Source: Thermoplasmatales archaeon
GTDB lineage: Archaea > Thermoplasmatota > Thermoplasmata > Thermoplasmatales > Thermoplasmataceae
Direction: 5' to 3'
Assembly: GCA_016806715.1 (NCBI GenBank)
Contig: CP060531.1
Span: 1,225,966 to 1,289,965 of the forward strand
DNA: 64,000 nt
Below are positions 34,414-44,312 of the stretch, one piece after another. The notes under the pieces are model-generated. The model searched no databases, was not told where the DNA came from, and was given only the letters and a program-made list of their open reading frames with translations. A program made the position numbers and the translations under genes. The stretch's first letter is position 1. Each line of letters starts with the position of its first letter.

Positions 34414-37101
34414 TCATCCAAGCCTTGTAACCTCGCTGGTTCCGTTGTTCTTCTTTATCTCGTACATTGCATCTGCAACGGAATACAGTTCCCTGTGGTG
34501 TGTTATAAGGACGAGCTGTGGAACGATGCCTTCATCCCTGAGCGAGTACTGTATTATGTCTCTCAGGTTAGCCCTCCTGTCCTCATCCAGGAAAGTTGTA
34601 GGCTCATCCATTATTATGGTGCTTATCCTGTTTTCGAGATAACTTGAAATAGCAAGCCTGACAGCTATTGCAAGTGCTGTCCGCTCCCCTCCGCTCAAAG
34701 AGTCTATGCTCTCCATTGAACCATTCTGGGAAACCTGTATGTCGAGGTCCTCGTCAACTGAAACATCATCTATGTTCAGGTTGAAGGACGCTATCAGGGA
34801 TACGGTCCTGTCGGAGATGAATTGAGAGAACCTTTTCCTTATTATCTTCTGGACACCATCTCTGTCAAAGGCTTTCCTTATGCTTTCCAGCGTTGAAATA
34901 GCACTCCTGTATCTGTTGAACAATATCCTTGACTTCTCAACAGCTTCCTTCTCAGTTTGCAATTGCGCCAGGGTCTTTCTGATCTGGTTCTCCATGCCGT
35001 CCAGGCTTGAAATTTCCATCTGCCTTTCAAGCAGCTCCTTCCGGATCATCTGGTAGTCCTCTTCAGCTTTCCTGTAACTCAGTTCTGCTCCTGACTCAAG
35101 GTCGATTTCTCTTGCCAGATCAGAGAGAACTTTTTCCATCTCCGCTACTCTTGACGATATCTCATTCTCCGTTACCCTCAAGGAGTCCAGCTGGGAAATT
35201 TTCTTGGATATGCTGTTGTATTCCTTCCTGATATTCTCCAGGGAAGCAATGCTGTCCATTCCGGGCACAAAACCAATTTCCCTCTCGATTTCTGCAAGCC
35301 TGTTCTCTATGTCTGAAACTTCTGCCAGCAGACCTGACCTGTGTTCCCGGAGTTCGTCGATGTTCATTGAGTCTCTCGTTGCCAGCGTTACGGAATATTC
35401 GCGATGGTTTCTGCTTGCTGTATCCATGGCTGTTCTTGTAGCTGCAAGCTGTTCCTCCATCTTCTTGATCTTTTCATATTCAGCTGAATGATCCATGACC
35501 AGGGTTTCAGCCTCAGCAAGTTCCTTTGTGGATGTTTCAAGGTCAGAAGCTGCCTTCATTGCGTTCCTGAGATCAGCGGACTGGATTCTGTCAATTTTTA
35601 GGGTGATTGTTGTTATATGGTTGAGCAGTTCCTCTTTCTTTTCTGAAATCCGTGCTATCTCTCCAGTAATGTCTTCTTCCCTCTTCCTGTACTCCTCCCG
35701 CATGGATGAAATGTGTTCAGGCGTCAGGTCGGATCCACACAGAGGACAGACACTTCTGCCTTCCAGAGTTTCGAGGTTCTGCCTTATTTCCTTCAGGTTC
35801 TTGGCAAGGCTTGCTGCCTCCGCCTTCAGGGACTCAATCTTTCCAGAGGCTTCTGTCTTATCGGCGTTCAACTTTTTCTGGAACTCTGCAATGTAATCCA
35901 TTGTAATGGGGGAACCCGGCGGCATGAAGTCCCTGAAATTCTCCACTGCCGTAGCATCATGCCTGAGTTTTTCAATGCGTTTCTTCTGCATTTCCATTAT
36001 CTGGACGGCAGTTTCATACTGCCTCACTATACCAGCAGCGGACCTGATTTGGGTATCCAGGTTCCTGGACTGTTCGTCAAGCCGATTGTATTCATCATAA
36101 TCTTTCTGGAGTGCCTTCAGCCTTGAGTCAAGTTCCTCGTATCTTTCCAAGCTTTCCGAAACAACCTTCAGCCTGGATTTCCCAGACGCCAGGTCCTTTC
36201 CCTCTAGAAGATATCTGGATATCTTTTCGCCATTCCTGTAAAGGGGGTCATTCTCTATTTCATGTCTTCTCTTCTCCGTATCCTTTAAGGATTCCATGAG
36301 GGCCTTTGTCTCGTTTATACGCTGTATCGCGATATCAAGACTTGCCTTCATGGTTTTCATCTGTGCTGTCTTGGAAGTGTAGTCCTGGTAGGATCTGTAG
36401 AAATCATCCCTCTCCTTTGTCTTGACCTCCAGGGCATGCGCGATGCTGTCCATTTCTCTGCGCCTAATAGTAATTGTTTCTGTTGTGTTCTTGAGTTCGT
36501 TCTCCTTCTTGGTAATGTCTGCGGAAAGACCCAAAAAATTCTCCTCGCTGTAATGGTAAATAGATGCATCGTTCTCCATCCTCCGTATATATTCACTTAT
36601 CTTGGCCGCCTGCTTGCCTAGGCGCTCTATGTTTATCACCTTGGCGAGGAAGTCCTTTCTCTTTCTCGGTTCCTCAGAAATGAGCGAATCGATGTCACCC
36701 TGTCTCACAAAGACAGAGTTCAGGAAAACATCCTTGGACATCCCCAATATTCTGGAAACCTGTGAAGTAACCCCCTCAGAGGTTTCGGCTATCATGCTTC
36801 CCTGCGACTTGAGCCATGCTTCCTTGGCTCCCTTCCTGATGGCAATTGACCGGTAAAGTTCATAGTCTATCCCACCCATGTTGAAATTCAGCGTAACCGA
36901 AGCCTCCAGCTTTCCCTTCTTTATCATGTCCTGTATGTTCCCGGACCTGCGTTCATTGAAGAGTGCGAATTTTATAGCATCCACGACGCTCGACTTTCCC
37001 GCCCCGTTTTGGCCAACTATCAGGTTGACTCCCGTTGCGAAATCAATTTCACTGCTGTCGTGCGATACGAAATTGGAGAGCGTAACTGACTTGAGTATCA
37101 A
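34414..37101 (-). CDS. rad50: Rad50, ATPase of the Mre11-Rad50 end-processing complex
   Basis: 895 residues from TTG 37099-37101 (M/LILKSVTLSNF); upstream in-frame codons to 37161 overlap mre11 and add no domain. A GGAGGAG run ends just ahead and mre11 stops one base before. Walker A is VGQNGAGKSSVVDAIKF, a long coiled coil occupies about 150-720, the zinc-hook CPLC is near residue 452, and the C-terminal part has signature SLSGGERTALAIAVR and Walker B IIMDEPTTFLDED. With Mre11 it tethers and processes DNA ends. Third and fourth partners, HerA and NurA, lie upstream. Confidence 0.96.
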   Translation of the reverse strand: MILKSVTLSNFVSHDSSEIDFATGVNLIVGQNGAGKSSVVDAIKFALFNERRSGNIQDMIKKGKLEASVTLNFNMGGIDYELYRSIAIRKGAKEAWLKSQGSMIAETSEGVTSQVSRILGMSKDVFLNSVFVRQGDIDSLISEEPRKRKDFLAKVINIERLGKQAAKISEYIRRMENDASIYHYSEENFLGLSADITKKENELKNTTETITIRRREMDSIAHALEVKTKERDDFYRSYQDYTSKTAQMKTMKASLDIAIQRINETKALMESLKDTEKRRHEIENDPLYRNGEKISRYLLEGKDLASGKSRLKVVSESLERYEELDSRLKALQKDYDEYNRLDEQSRNLDTQIRSAAGIVRQYETAVQIMEMQKKRIEKLRHDATAVENFRDFMPPGSPITMDYIAEFQKKLNADKTEASGKIESLKAEAASLAKNLKEIRQNLETLEGRSVCPLCGSDLTPEHISSMREEYRKREEDITGEIARISEKKEELLNHITTITLKIDRIQSADLRNAMKAASDLETSTKELAEAETLVMDHSAEYEKIKKMEEQLAATRTAMDTASRNHREYSVTLATRDSMNIDELREHRSGLLAEVSDIENRLAEIEREIGFVPGMDSIASLENIRKEYNSISKKISQLDSLRVTENEISSRVAEMEKVLSDLAREIDLESGAELSYRKAEEDYQMIRKELLERQMEISSLDGMENQIRKTLAQLQTEKEAVEKSRILFNRYRSAISTLESIRKAFDRDGVQKIIRKRFSQFISDRTVSLIASFNLNIDDVSVDEDLDIQVSQNGSMESIDSLSGGERTALAIAVRLAISSYLENRISTIIMDEPTTFLDEDRRANLRDIIQYSLRDEGIVPQLVLITHHRELYSVADAMYEIKKNNGTSEVTRLG

Positions 37102-37102
37102 C

Positions 37103-38242
37103 CTACCTCTCCTCCGTGATTCCCAGATAGCCAAGTACAGTGGAATAGGTGCGATCATCATCGTCGTTCAGCAGGGATTCATACATCTTCTCTGCCAGTG
37201 ATGCCATTTCCGCGTTATCCTTGAAATAGGCCGCGAAGTAACTCTTCATGCTGTTATCATCAGGTTTCTCAATCGCGCTCCTATCCTCGCTTATGAACTC
37301 CGGCTTCCTGAATATTGCAGTATCCTTCATTTTTTCCAGCGTTTCACCCACTTTCAGTCTGTCGCTCTTTCCTGAAATCTTGAGGGTAACTATGGGAAGC
37401 TTTCCATTATGCACCGGATTCTTTTCCAGCGCATCCCTGACAAGGGCAAGATAATTCTCTTCCCTTGCGTCTATCTCGATTTGGGGCCTGACCCTCCTGA
37501 GGTTGATCCTCTTCACCACGGCATTTCCGTTCTCCAAGGTCACTAGGTTCACAGCCTTTCCGTTCCTTGCACACGCCTTTATCTCCCTTGTGCTGGTCAT
37601 TTCCGTCGATCCAGCATAGGCAAACACGCTTCTCCCCATTTTCACCTGATCCGAATCGTGTATGTGGCCGAATGCCATGTAACTGAAATTCACTGGAATC
37701 TCGTTTTTTAGTGCTTCGCACTCCTCCGGAGGAAGATATCCTTCAACAGCCTGATGCGTAATCAGCACTGACGATAACGAGTCCTTTGCCATGGCGTCAG
37801 CCTTACGGTATTCCTCGGGAAGCCTGGCTTTCCTGAAGCCCTTCATGTTGGATATGCCGCAGATCATGACTTCCTCGCCATTACCGGAGTAAAGGGTGCT
37901 CTCACAGCCGTCCCTTCCCAGCAGGACTATGTTAAGGTGATCAAATATGTCTGCAGCAGGGAAATCTATCCGTTTCGGCCTGTCATGATCACCAAGGACC
38001 ACGTACATTTTCTTTCCGCTTTCCCTGATCCTGAGTGCGGCATTCTTGAATTCTGTCAGTGCCCTGTTGCTCGGATCAGCGTAGTGGAAAAGATCTCCGG
38101 AGTGGACAAAGAAATCGACATCTTCAGCCAGGCCTATGTCTATAGCCTCCCTGAATGCGTCATAAAAGTCTTCTTCCCTGAGCTCCATCATGTACTGCCT
38201 TGCACCGAGGTGCGTATCCGAGAGATGAAGGAACCTGACCAT
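37103..38242 (-). CDS. mre11: Mre11 nuclease
   Basis: 379 residues from ATG 38240-38242, one base after the herA stop; GTG 38251 is an alternative. The phosphoesterase motifs are LSDTHLGARQY, VHSGDLFH, VVLGDHDRPK, LITHQAVEG and AFGHIHDSDQ, which place the Mn-binding residues. The C-terminal part (about 245-379) holds the Rad50-binding segment. It opens hairpins and resects ends with 3'-5' exonuclease and endonuclease activity, together with Rad50. Confidence 0.96.
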   Translation of the reverse strand: MVRFLHLSDTHLGARQYMMELREEDFYDAFREAIDIGLAEDVDFFVHSGDLFHYADPSNRALTEFKNAALRIRESGKKMYVVLGDHDRPKRIDFPAADIFDHLNIVLLGRDGCESTLYSGNGEEVMICGISNMKGFRKARLPEEYRKADAMAKDSLSSVLITHQAVEGYLPPEECEALKNEIPVNFSYMAFGHIHDSDQVKMGRSVFAYAGSTEMTSTREIKACARNGKAVNLVTLENGNAVVKRINLRRVRPQIEIDAREENYLALVRDALEKNPVHNGKLPIVTLKISGKSDRLKVGETLEKMKDTAIFRKPEFISEDRSAIEKPDDNSMKSYFAAYFKDNAEMASLAEKMYESLLNDDDDRTYSTVLGYLGITEER

Positions 38243-38243
38243 T

Positions 38244-39797
38244 TCAATCACCCATCAGGCTTGAAATGTCTTTCCGTATGCTTTCAGGATCGGTTTTCCT
38301 GGATCTCTCTGAAAGGCTCTCCTTAAGCAGCGTAACTATGTCCACGTCTCCTCCGCCCTCATCCGTTTCCCTCTGCCGTATCTTCACAATCACCGGCATC
38401 TTGACAAACTCCCCTATGAGTATCCCTTCGCCAACGTCGAGTGACGGCAGATCAGACATTATGGATTCTCCGACGCTTTCTCCGCTCTCCATTACCGCCT
38501 TCTGGTCCAGGGGGTTGGTTATCCTGAGTATTATTTCAGAGTTGCACTGGCTCAGGACGTCCTGATCTATCTTTCCCGGGCGCTGTGTTATCACCACAAG
38601 GAATATTCCAAACTTCCTGCCCTCGGAAGCTATCCTCTTGATCAGCTGCGATATCTGGGTGCTGGATGCTGGAGGGACAAAATTATGTGCCTCCTCTATG
38701 AATATGAATACGGGAAACCTGTATGTGGATGAAAGCTTGCTCTCATATATCTCATTTACAACCCTGTAGGAGAAATAATTGGCCATGAACTGGTCCATCC
38801 CCGAAAGATCCAGTATGCTCATCTGGCCTGGGGCAAGATAGTCTCCCTTTCCCGTTGAGGTATCGGAAAATATTCCTCTGATCTTCTTAAGGAATTTTAT
38901 CCTGCCTTCAATTTTCCTTCTTTCCTCAGGTTTGAGGGTTTCCAGCGCATTGAGGAAGTCCTGGAAATCGCCTTTTCCTGACATTGCTTTCTGGGCGTTC
39001 TCAACGATGCCGGACAGGTTTGTCCAGTTCTCCCTGATGTTCATGATTCCTGCAAGGTCCTCAGGTGTCAGGTCCTGGAAACGCAGGGTGAATTCCTCCA
39101 CTATACCTTTTCCGTTCAGGTCGTATCTTCCCGTACTCAGGGGAGTGCGGAATATCTTTATGAAACGGGAATAGCTGTTTTTTGTTCCGCCCGATTTCAT
39201 GAATACATAATCGGCATGGGGATCAAGGACTATTATTGACGCTCCCTTCTTCAGGAGCTCCTCCATTATGACTCCTGCTGTGTGGCTCTTACCGGCTCCA
39301 GTCTGGGCAACAATTGCAAGATGCCGCCTGAGGCCGTTGACGCTCACGGAAACAGGTACGTCATTCCGATCTCCAAGATACCCTATTTCAAGAGCATCAT
39401 CTCCGGGAAACCCGAAGGCGTTCCTGAGCATGAATGAATCTGCCGGGTATACCTTCAGTCCGGGGTGCAGGAGATCCCTGGACTGTCTCATCCGCCCATT
39501 TTCAAATGACCCAAGAGTGTGCGCCTGGCAAATGCTTACCCTGTCTATTATTTCGGACTCCACATATTTCTGTATGGTGGAAAAATCCATGCTATCGTTG
39601 AGAAGTTCGCTCCTGGATACTATCCTCTCTATCCTCCCCAGAATTTTAGCATCACCATAATCGATTGTGACGTAGTCCCACTTCTTCACCGGAGTGCCGG
39701 AACTGACCACGAACTGAAAGCGATCGGACGTGTTCTCTCCAACTGTGTATCCAATATTAGATCCTGATTCTTGCACGGCGTTCCCCCCTGGTTTCAT
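38244..39797 (-). CDS. herA: HerA DNA translocase
   Basis: 517 residues (ATG 39797; GTG 39776 is an alternative). An N-terminal HAS-barrel (about 20-110) precedes the RecA-like core with Walker A VAQTGAGKSHTAGVIMEEL and Walker B PVFIFIEEAHNFVPP, followed by an Arg finger region VVITQRPGKIDQDVLSQCNSEIILRI. It is a hexameric bidirectional DNA pump that drives the NurA nuclease. It overlaps the nurA end by 41 bases, so the two are translationally coupled. Confidence 0.95.
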   Translation of the reverse strand: MKPGGNAVQESGSNIGYTVGENTSDRFQFVVSSGTPVKKWDYVTIDYGDAKILGRIERIVSRSELLNDSMDFSTIQKYVESEIIDRVSICQAHTLGSFENGRMRQSRDLLHPGLKVYPADSFMLRNAFGFPGDDALEIGYLGDRNDVPVSVSVNGLRRHLAIVAQTGAGKSHTAGVIMEELLKKGASIIVLDPHADYVFMKSGGTKNSYSRFIKIFRTPLSTGRYDLNGKGIVEEFTLRFQDLTPEDLAGIMNIRENWTNLSGIVENAQKAMSGKGDFQDFLNALETLKPEERRKIEGRIKFLKKIRGIFSDTSTGKGDYLAPGQMSILDLSGMDQFMANYFSYRVVNEIYESKLSSTYRFPVFIFIEEAHNFVPPASSTQISQLIKRIASEGRKFGIFLVVITQRPGKIDQDVLSQCNSEIILRITNPLDQKAVMESGESVGESIMSDLPSLDVGEGILIGEFVKMPVIVKIRQRETDEGGGDVDIVTLLKESLSERSRKTDPESIRKDISSLMGD

Positions 39798-40785
39798 AGA
39801 ATTGTATACCGGTCATCCTCTCAAATGTTTTCATGTACAGGTTCTCTATCTCAGGCGTCCTGAACTTTACCAGCCTGTCAATGTCGGCCAGCCAGATGTT
39901 ATGAGCCTTTATGCCACCGTACCCCCAGAATACCATGTTGAGCAGGTCTTCGTTTACTGAAACCGGCAGGGGTGCATCTGTCCGGATTTCCTGGTTATCG
40001 CCTGTGAAGACGTCAATCTTGAGAGGCAGGTCCATTACGTCCGGAACTGCGTGGAAAGTAAGTATGTTGTATTTCACATTTGTTGGTACCGGTTTCATTG
40101 GTACCAGCAGCGGCGTTGAATAACCGCTGAACTTTGCCATTGACCGAATGAGCAGGTGATCCGTCTCCTCCGGTCTCCTGGCAGTGTCTCCGATGATTCC
40201 CTGAAGGTGCCGTATGAACATCCTGGAGTCTGAGCTCTTTGAAATGAATACAAGTGGCACTCCTGTTTCCGAGGACGCTACTAGCATATCGTTGAGAGTC
40301 ATGAAATATGCATCCATGAAGTCCTCGTATTTTGTGGCACTAATCAGCCTGTGCTCATGCATGAACCTGCCGACGAGGGAACCGTCAACAAGGGCAAAAT
40401 CGGGCCTGTGTCTGCGAAGCATGTCAATTACCGATAGATGTTCCTGATGCTCCATCAGGAGGCCTATGAACACGTTCAGGTCATCCCTCCCGACTGACTG
40501 GACTTCCGCCAGGAAATTGCTCGATATATCTTCACCGAGTCTGGAATATGCCCTGATCAGTATCAGCTTCTTGCCAGAATAAAGTTCCCTGACGAATTCA
40601 GTGCTGTCTGTGGCGGAAATCTTGTAATTTTTTCTTTCCCCAGGAGAAAAAGGGTGGAAGTTATTCATGAAAGCATGCTCATAGTGCATATATGGTTCTG
40701 ATCCGTAATCCATCAGGAGGGAATTCCTGATCTCCTGCATATTTTCTGACAGGTATGCGACAAAGTCGGAAAAGGTATCATTCAT
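39757..40785 (-). CDS. nurA: NurA 5'-3' nuclease
   Basis: 342 residues. An acidic pocket is suggested by ATDSTEFVRELYSGKKLILIRAYSRL and FALVDGSLVGRFMHEHRL (the conserved L-x-D-G-S-L motif of NurA); the late HNIWLADIDRLVKFRTPEIENL matches the family C-terminus. It degrades DNA 5'-3' when loaded by HerA, creating 3' tails for RadA. It is the first gene of the nurA-herA-mre11-rad50 run. Confidence 0.9.
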   Translation of the reverse strand: MNDTFSDFVAYLSENMQEIRNSLLMDYGSEPYMHYEHAFMNNFHPFSPGERKNYKISATDSTEFVRELYSGKKLILIRAYSRLGEDISSNFLAEVQSVGRDDLNVFIGLLMEHQEHLSVIDMLRRHRPDFALVDGSLVGRFMHEHRLISATKYEDFMDAYFMTLNDMLVASSETGVPLVFISKSSDSRMFIRHLQGIIGDTARRPEETDHLLIRSMAKFSGYSTPLLVPMKPVPTNVKYNILTFHAVPDVMDLPLKIDVFTGDNQEIRTDAPLPVSVNEDLLNMVFWGYGGIKAHNIWLADIDRLVKFRTPEIENLYMKTFERMTGIQFYETRGERRARIRI

Positions 40786-41316
40786 GATGCCTTAATTAGT
40801 TCAGTGGGATAAATAGTTGCCACTGTATATTAGGCATGATACCATTTGAAGCAAATGTTGGAACTCAAACCCAAAATGTAAATGCCAAATCTATCGGAGT
40901 CGAAAGACTATACCGCTCATCACTGGTACGCAATAGAAAAGCCAGGAAGAAGCAAAAGCTGAAATTAATTGGCAGAATGTATAAGTTAGAATGCCTTGCC
41001 ACTCTGTATAGATTAGTGCCCAAAAACTGAAATACACTGGAAAAATGGGTCCGCTTAATCTAGGAGGCAGCGATTGCGCATTCATTACGTATGAGGGTGC
41101 TGCAGCGGCACAACTCTTTTAAACCTGGGTCTATGGGTTGCGACTCTGCGCAGCAGAAAGCACAGGTCAATTTATGGTTAGATGGTCCCAGGATCAAAAG
41201 ACGGGTGTAGATTACTGGCTTAAAATGGCAGACCTTAAAACCAAGATTGGTGTATCACAAAGGCACGGAATCTGGATAATTACTTTAAGGATACAGCAAA
41301 ATAGGGGGATGAAGGA
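40786..41316. other. Intergenic stretch with possible transposase fragment
   Basis: A 531-base gap between divergently oriented nurA and the gamma-glutamyltranspeptidase gene. A basic 64-residue frame at 40836-41030 is listed separately. The rest (41031-41316) has no convincing gene, tRNA or repeat. GGGGGATGAAGG ahead of 41317 could be a ribosome site. Confidence 0.4.
40836..41030 (+). pseudogene. Possible DDE transposase fragment, 64 aa
   Basis: An open frame of 64 residues, strongly basic in the middle (RNRKARKKQKLKLIGRMY). The start MIPFEANVGTQTQNVNAK resembles the I-P-F-K/E segment seen in some archaeal IS5-like transposases, but the match is from memory and incomplete. No terminal repeats were found around it. 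It may be an unrelated small protein or chance frame. Confidence 0.3.
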
Positions 41317-42774
41317 ATGAATAAGGAATTCGCGGTTGCATCTGCTCATCCATTGAGCACACGCATAGGCATGAGAATAATGGAGAACGGAGGAAATTCA
41401 TACGATGCTGCAGTAGCTGTCAGCGCGGCTCTTACGGTAGTGCAGCCAAACCTGAATGGGCTTGGAGGCGACATGTTTGCCATTGTCAAGGACGGTTCGG
41501 TCAAGGCACTGAATGGAAGTGGACCCGCCTCAAAAATGGCATCGATTGAGTTCTTTGAAAAATCCGGGTTTACTGAGATTCCGAACAGGGGGCCATTATC
41601 ATCCTTTTCCGTACCAGGCCTGGTTTCATCATGGCAGCTCCTCAGCGAACACTGCTCCATGGACATGGGTGAACTTATGAAACCGGCAGCAGAGATTGCC
41701 AGGAACGGGTTCAGGATCTCAGCAGGAATTGCATCGGCCATAGGCAGGATGAATGGATACGATAAGGAATGGGAAGAAATCTATAAGCCTGCCGAAAAGG
41801 ACGGAATCCTGTATGAAGCTGCACTTGGGAAGACACTTGAGAAGATAGGAGAAGACAGTGGCTATGGATTTTATCATGGGGAAATTGCCAGGCAGATAGA
41901 GAAGGACATGATAGCCAGGGGTGGGCTCATGAGATTCAGCGATCTTGACTCGTACTCAGCCAGCTGGGTTGATCCAATGAGGATAAAATACAGGGGATAC
42001 GATGTGTATACAAATCCTCCTCCAAGCCAGGGCGTAACTTCGCTGTTATGGCTGAATATGCTGGACCGCGTTTCCTTTGACTCCATTTCAACAGAAGATT
42101 ATTACGATCGGATGATAGAAAAGATGCTTGTGGCGTATGATTATCGATCCAGGTACGTCGCAGATCCTTCCCGAATAAAATTTCCCATGGAATTGCTTGA
42201 AAAAGATGCGGTATACGCTGGTTCAAGGTTGACAGGAAGGGCGCCGGAAAAGAATTCTGATACCACTGCATTCTCAGTTTATGACGGAGATACCGGAATA
42301 AGCGCAATACAGAGCAATTATACCGGCTTTGGATCCGGGCACAGCATATCCGGTACCGGGATAAACATGAATAACAGGGGCTGCTACTTTACCCTTAACC
42401 GGGAGCACCATAATTCCCTAGCTCCAGGAAAAAAGACGTTCCATACTCTAATGGCAGTATACGCAGAGGGAGAGAAAAAAATCTTCGTGGGTACAATGGG
42501 CGGAGACGTTCAGCCTCAGATAAATGTCCAGATACTCAGCGGAATCATTGATCTCCAGCGGAAAGCCAAGGAAGCGGTCTCCTACCCGAGATTTGTCTAT
42601 CCTGCAAGCATATATGGAGACGCTGATATTTATTATGAGGAATCGCTGCGACTGGGAAAATTCACGCCCATCAGAGATAATAACAGCATGACAGGGCATG
42701 CACAGTCAATAATAGCAGGTGAGTTCGTTGAAGCAGGACTTGATCCAAGGGGAGACGGATTGCTGAAATATTAG
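41317..42774 (+). CDS. ggt: Gamma-glutamyltranspeptidase family protein
   Basis: 485 residues of the N-terminal nucleophile hydrolase type. It opens FAVASAHPLSTRIGMRIMENGGNSYDAAVAVSAAL, typical of GGT, and the likely processing/nucleophile Thr is in EKNSDTTAFSVYDGDTG (D-T-T for the usual G-T-T/T-T-H). Late features include GSGHSISGTGINMNNR and LAPGKKTFHTLMAVY. There is no signal peptide, so unlike bacterial GGT it appears cytoplasmic. It would cleave gamma-glutamyl bonds. The length is shorter than bacterial GGT (about 570-580). Confidence 0.9.
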   Translation: MNKEFAVASAHPLSTRIGMRIMENGGNSYDAAVAVSAALTVVQPNLNGLGGDMFAIVKDGSVKALNGSGPASKMASIEFFEKSGFTEIPNRGPLSSFSVPGLVSSWQLLSEHCSMDMGELMKPAAEIARNGFRISAGIASAIGRMNGYDKEWEEIYKPAEKDGILYEAALGKTLEKIGEDSGYGFYHGEIARQIEKDMIARGGLMRFSDLDSYSASWVDPMRIKYRGYDVYTNPPPSQGVTSLLWLNMLDRVSFDSISTEDYYDRMIEKMLVAYDYRSRYVADPSRIKFPMELLEKDAVYAGSRLTGRAPEKNSDTTAFSVYDGDTGISAIQSNYTGFGSGHSISGTGINMNNRGCYFTLNREHHNSLAPGKKTFHTLMAVYAEGEKKIFVGTMGGDVQPQINVQILSGIIDLQRKAKEAVSYPRFVYPASIYGDADIYYEESLRLGKFTPIRDNNSMTGHAQSIIAGEFVEAGLDPRGDGLLKY

Positions 42775-42821
42775 CCTCTTTTCCTCCCGTTCTGCACACC
42801 TCTGAAACCGTAACCTGACGG

Positions 42822-44309
42822 TTACTGCGATCCAAGTATGAGGCCATATGCGACGTCATCCTGGTCAGTCTTTCCCCTGCTGATGAAAAGATGCCTGGTC
42901 TGGGTATATTCCATTATTCCTTCAGTACCAAGTTCCCTGCCAACTCCACTGTCCTTGAAACCCCCTCTCGGTGCTGCAGCCGAAAGCAGGTGGTATTCAT
43001 TTATCCACACAGTTCCTGATTCCAGCCTGCTTCCTATGTTTCCTGCTCTCTGAATGTTATTGCTCCACACTCCGGCGGCAAGGCCATATCTCGATGAATT
43101 CGCCATCTCCACAGCTTCATCGTCCGTCTCAAACTCAGAGACAGCAAGTACAGGCCCAAATATCTCCTCTCTTGCAACCTCAGAATCAGGAGGCACATCC
43201 GTGAGTATTGTGGGTGGAAAATAATATCCTCCAGCCGGTACTCCCTGCATGTTCTTCCTGTAGAAAATTACTGAACCTTCTTCAGTGCCTGCATCTACAA
43301 GATCGCCGATCTTCTTTCTCTGTTTTTCAGTTGTTATTGCGCTGACATCGGTCTCCATGCTCATGGGGTTTCCCGTTTTCATGCCATCCAGGTATGTCTT
43401 CATCCTTTCCAGGAACCTGTCCTTTATGCGTGAACTAATAATGAGCCGGCTTCCTGATTCGCACAACTGCCCTGAGTTAAGATATATCCCGAACATGACG
43501 CCTTTTACAGCATGATCTATGTCACAGTCGTCGAGCACTATGTTCGGGGACTTTCCGCCCAGTTCCAGTGTTACTTTCTTTATGCTTTCAGAGGAATCGC
43601 GCATTATCTTTTTTCCAGTTGTCGTGGACCCTGTGAAGCTTATCATGCTTACTTTCCTGCTGCCAGTCATTGCCTCACCCACTTTAGCCCCGTCACCCGT
43701 GACAACGTTAACGACGCCGTCCGGAAATCCAACTGCCTTGATATCCGCAGCCATCTCCAGTGCTGTTAATGGGGTGAAGTGTGACGGCTTCAGGACTACG
43801 GTATTCCCGGCAACAAGAGCTGGTGCGAGTTTCCATACTGCCATGAGGAAGGGAACATTCCAGGGCGCGATGGATCCGACAACCCCCATCGGGGCATACT
43901 GTATCTCACCTTCAGTGTCAGGGTATTCCGGGTGCAGGATTTTCCTTGATCCGGTGAACTCATCGCTCGTGGCGAAATATTTTATGTGTTCTATGCCCAG
44001 CGGTATGTCCATCAGCATGCTCTGCCTTATTGTTTTTCCAGTATTCAGTGATTCAAGCGTAGCATATTCGTCAGATCTCTCCATGATCCTGTTTGCGAGC
44101 TTAAGCAGCAGTGTTTTTCTATCACTCAGCGTAGTCTTAAGCCACTTTTTGTGGAAAGCATCGTATGCGGAATCTATGGCCTCAAGGGTCTTCTCTCTGC
44201 TTCCCATAGTTATTCCTGCGATTACTGAACCGTCCGCAGGGCTTCGCAGTTCTTGTTTCTCACCATCAGTGTCAAATCTCCCATCAATGAAATTCCCATA
44301 ATTTTTCAT
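42822..44309 (-). CDS. Aldehyde dehydrogenase
   Basis: A 495-residue NAD(P)-dependent ALDH. Catalytic Glu is in VTLELGGKSPNIV and catalytic Cys in NSGQLCESGSRLIIS; the oxyanion-Asn region is APWNVPFLMAVWKLAPAL and the coenzyme Rossmann motif FTGSTTTGKKIM. The late REEIFGPVLAVSEF is the usual signature. Broad substrates oxidise aldehyde to acid. It starts three bases after the alcohol dehydrogenase stop on the same strand, so alcohol is converted through aldehyde to acid, or the reverse, by a coupled pair. Confidence 0.93.
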   Translation of the reverse strand: MKNYGNFIDGRFDTDGEKQELRSPADGSVIAGITMGSREKTLEAIDSAYDAFHKKWLKTTLSDRKTLLLKLANRIMERSDEYATLESLNTGKTIRQSMLMDIPLGIEHIKYFATSDEFTGSRKILHPEYPDTEGEIQYAPMGVVGSIAPWNVPFLMAVWKLAPALVAGNTVVLKPSHFTPLTALEMAADIKAVGFPDGVVNVVTGDGAKVGEAMTGSRKVSMISFTGSTTTGKKIMRDSSESIKKVTLELGGKSPNIVLDDCDIDHAVKGVMFGIYLNSGQLCESGSRLIISSRIKDRFLERMKTYLDGMKTGNPMSMETDVSAITTEKQRKKIGDLVDAGTEEGSVIFYRKNMQGVPAGGYYFPPTILTDVPPDSEVAREEIFGPVLAVSEFETDDEAVEMANSSRYGLAAGVWSNNIQRAGNIGSRLESGTVWINEYHLLSAAAPRGGFKDSGVGRELGTEGIMEYTQTRHLFISRGKTDQDDVAYGLILGSQ

Positions 44310-44312
44310 GAT

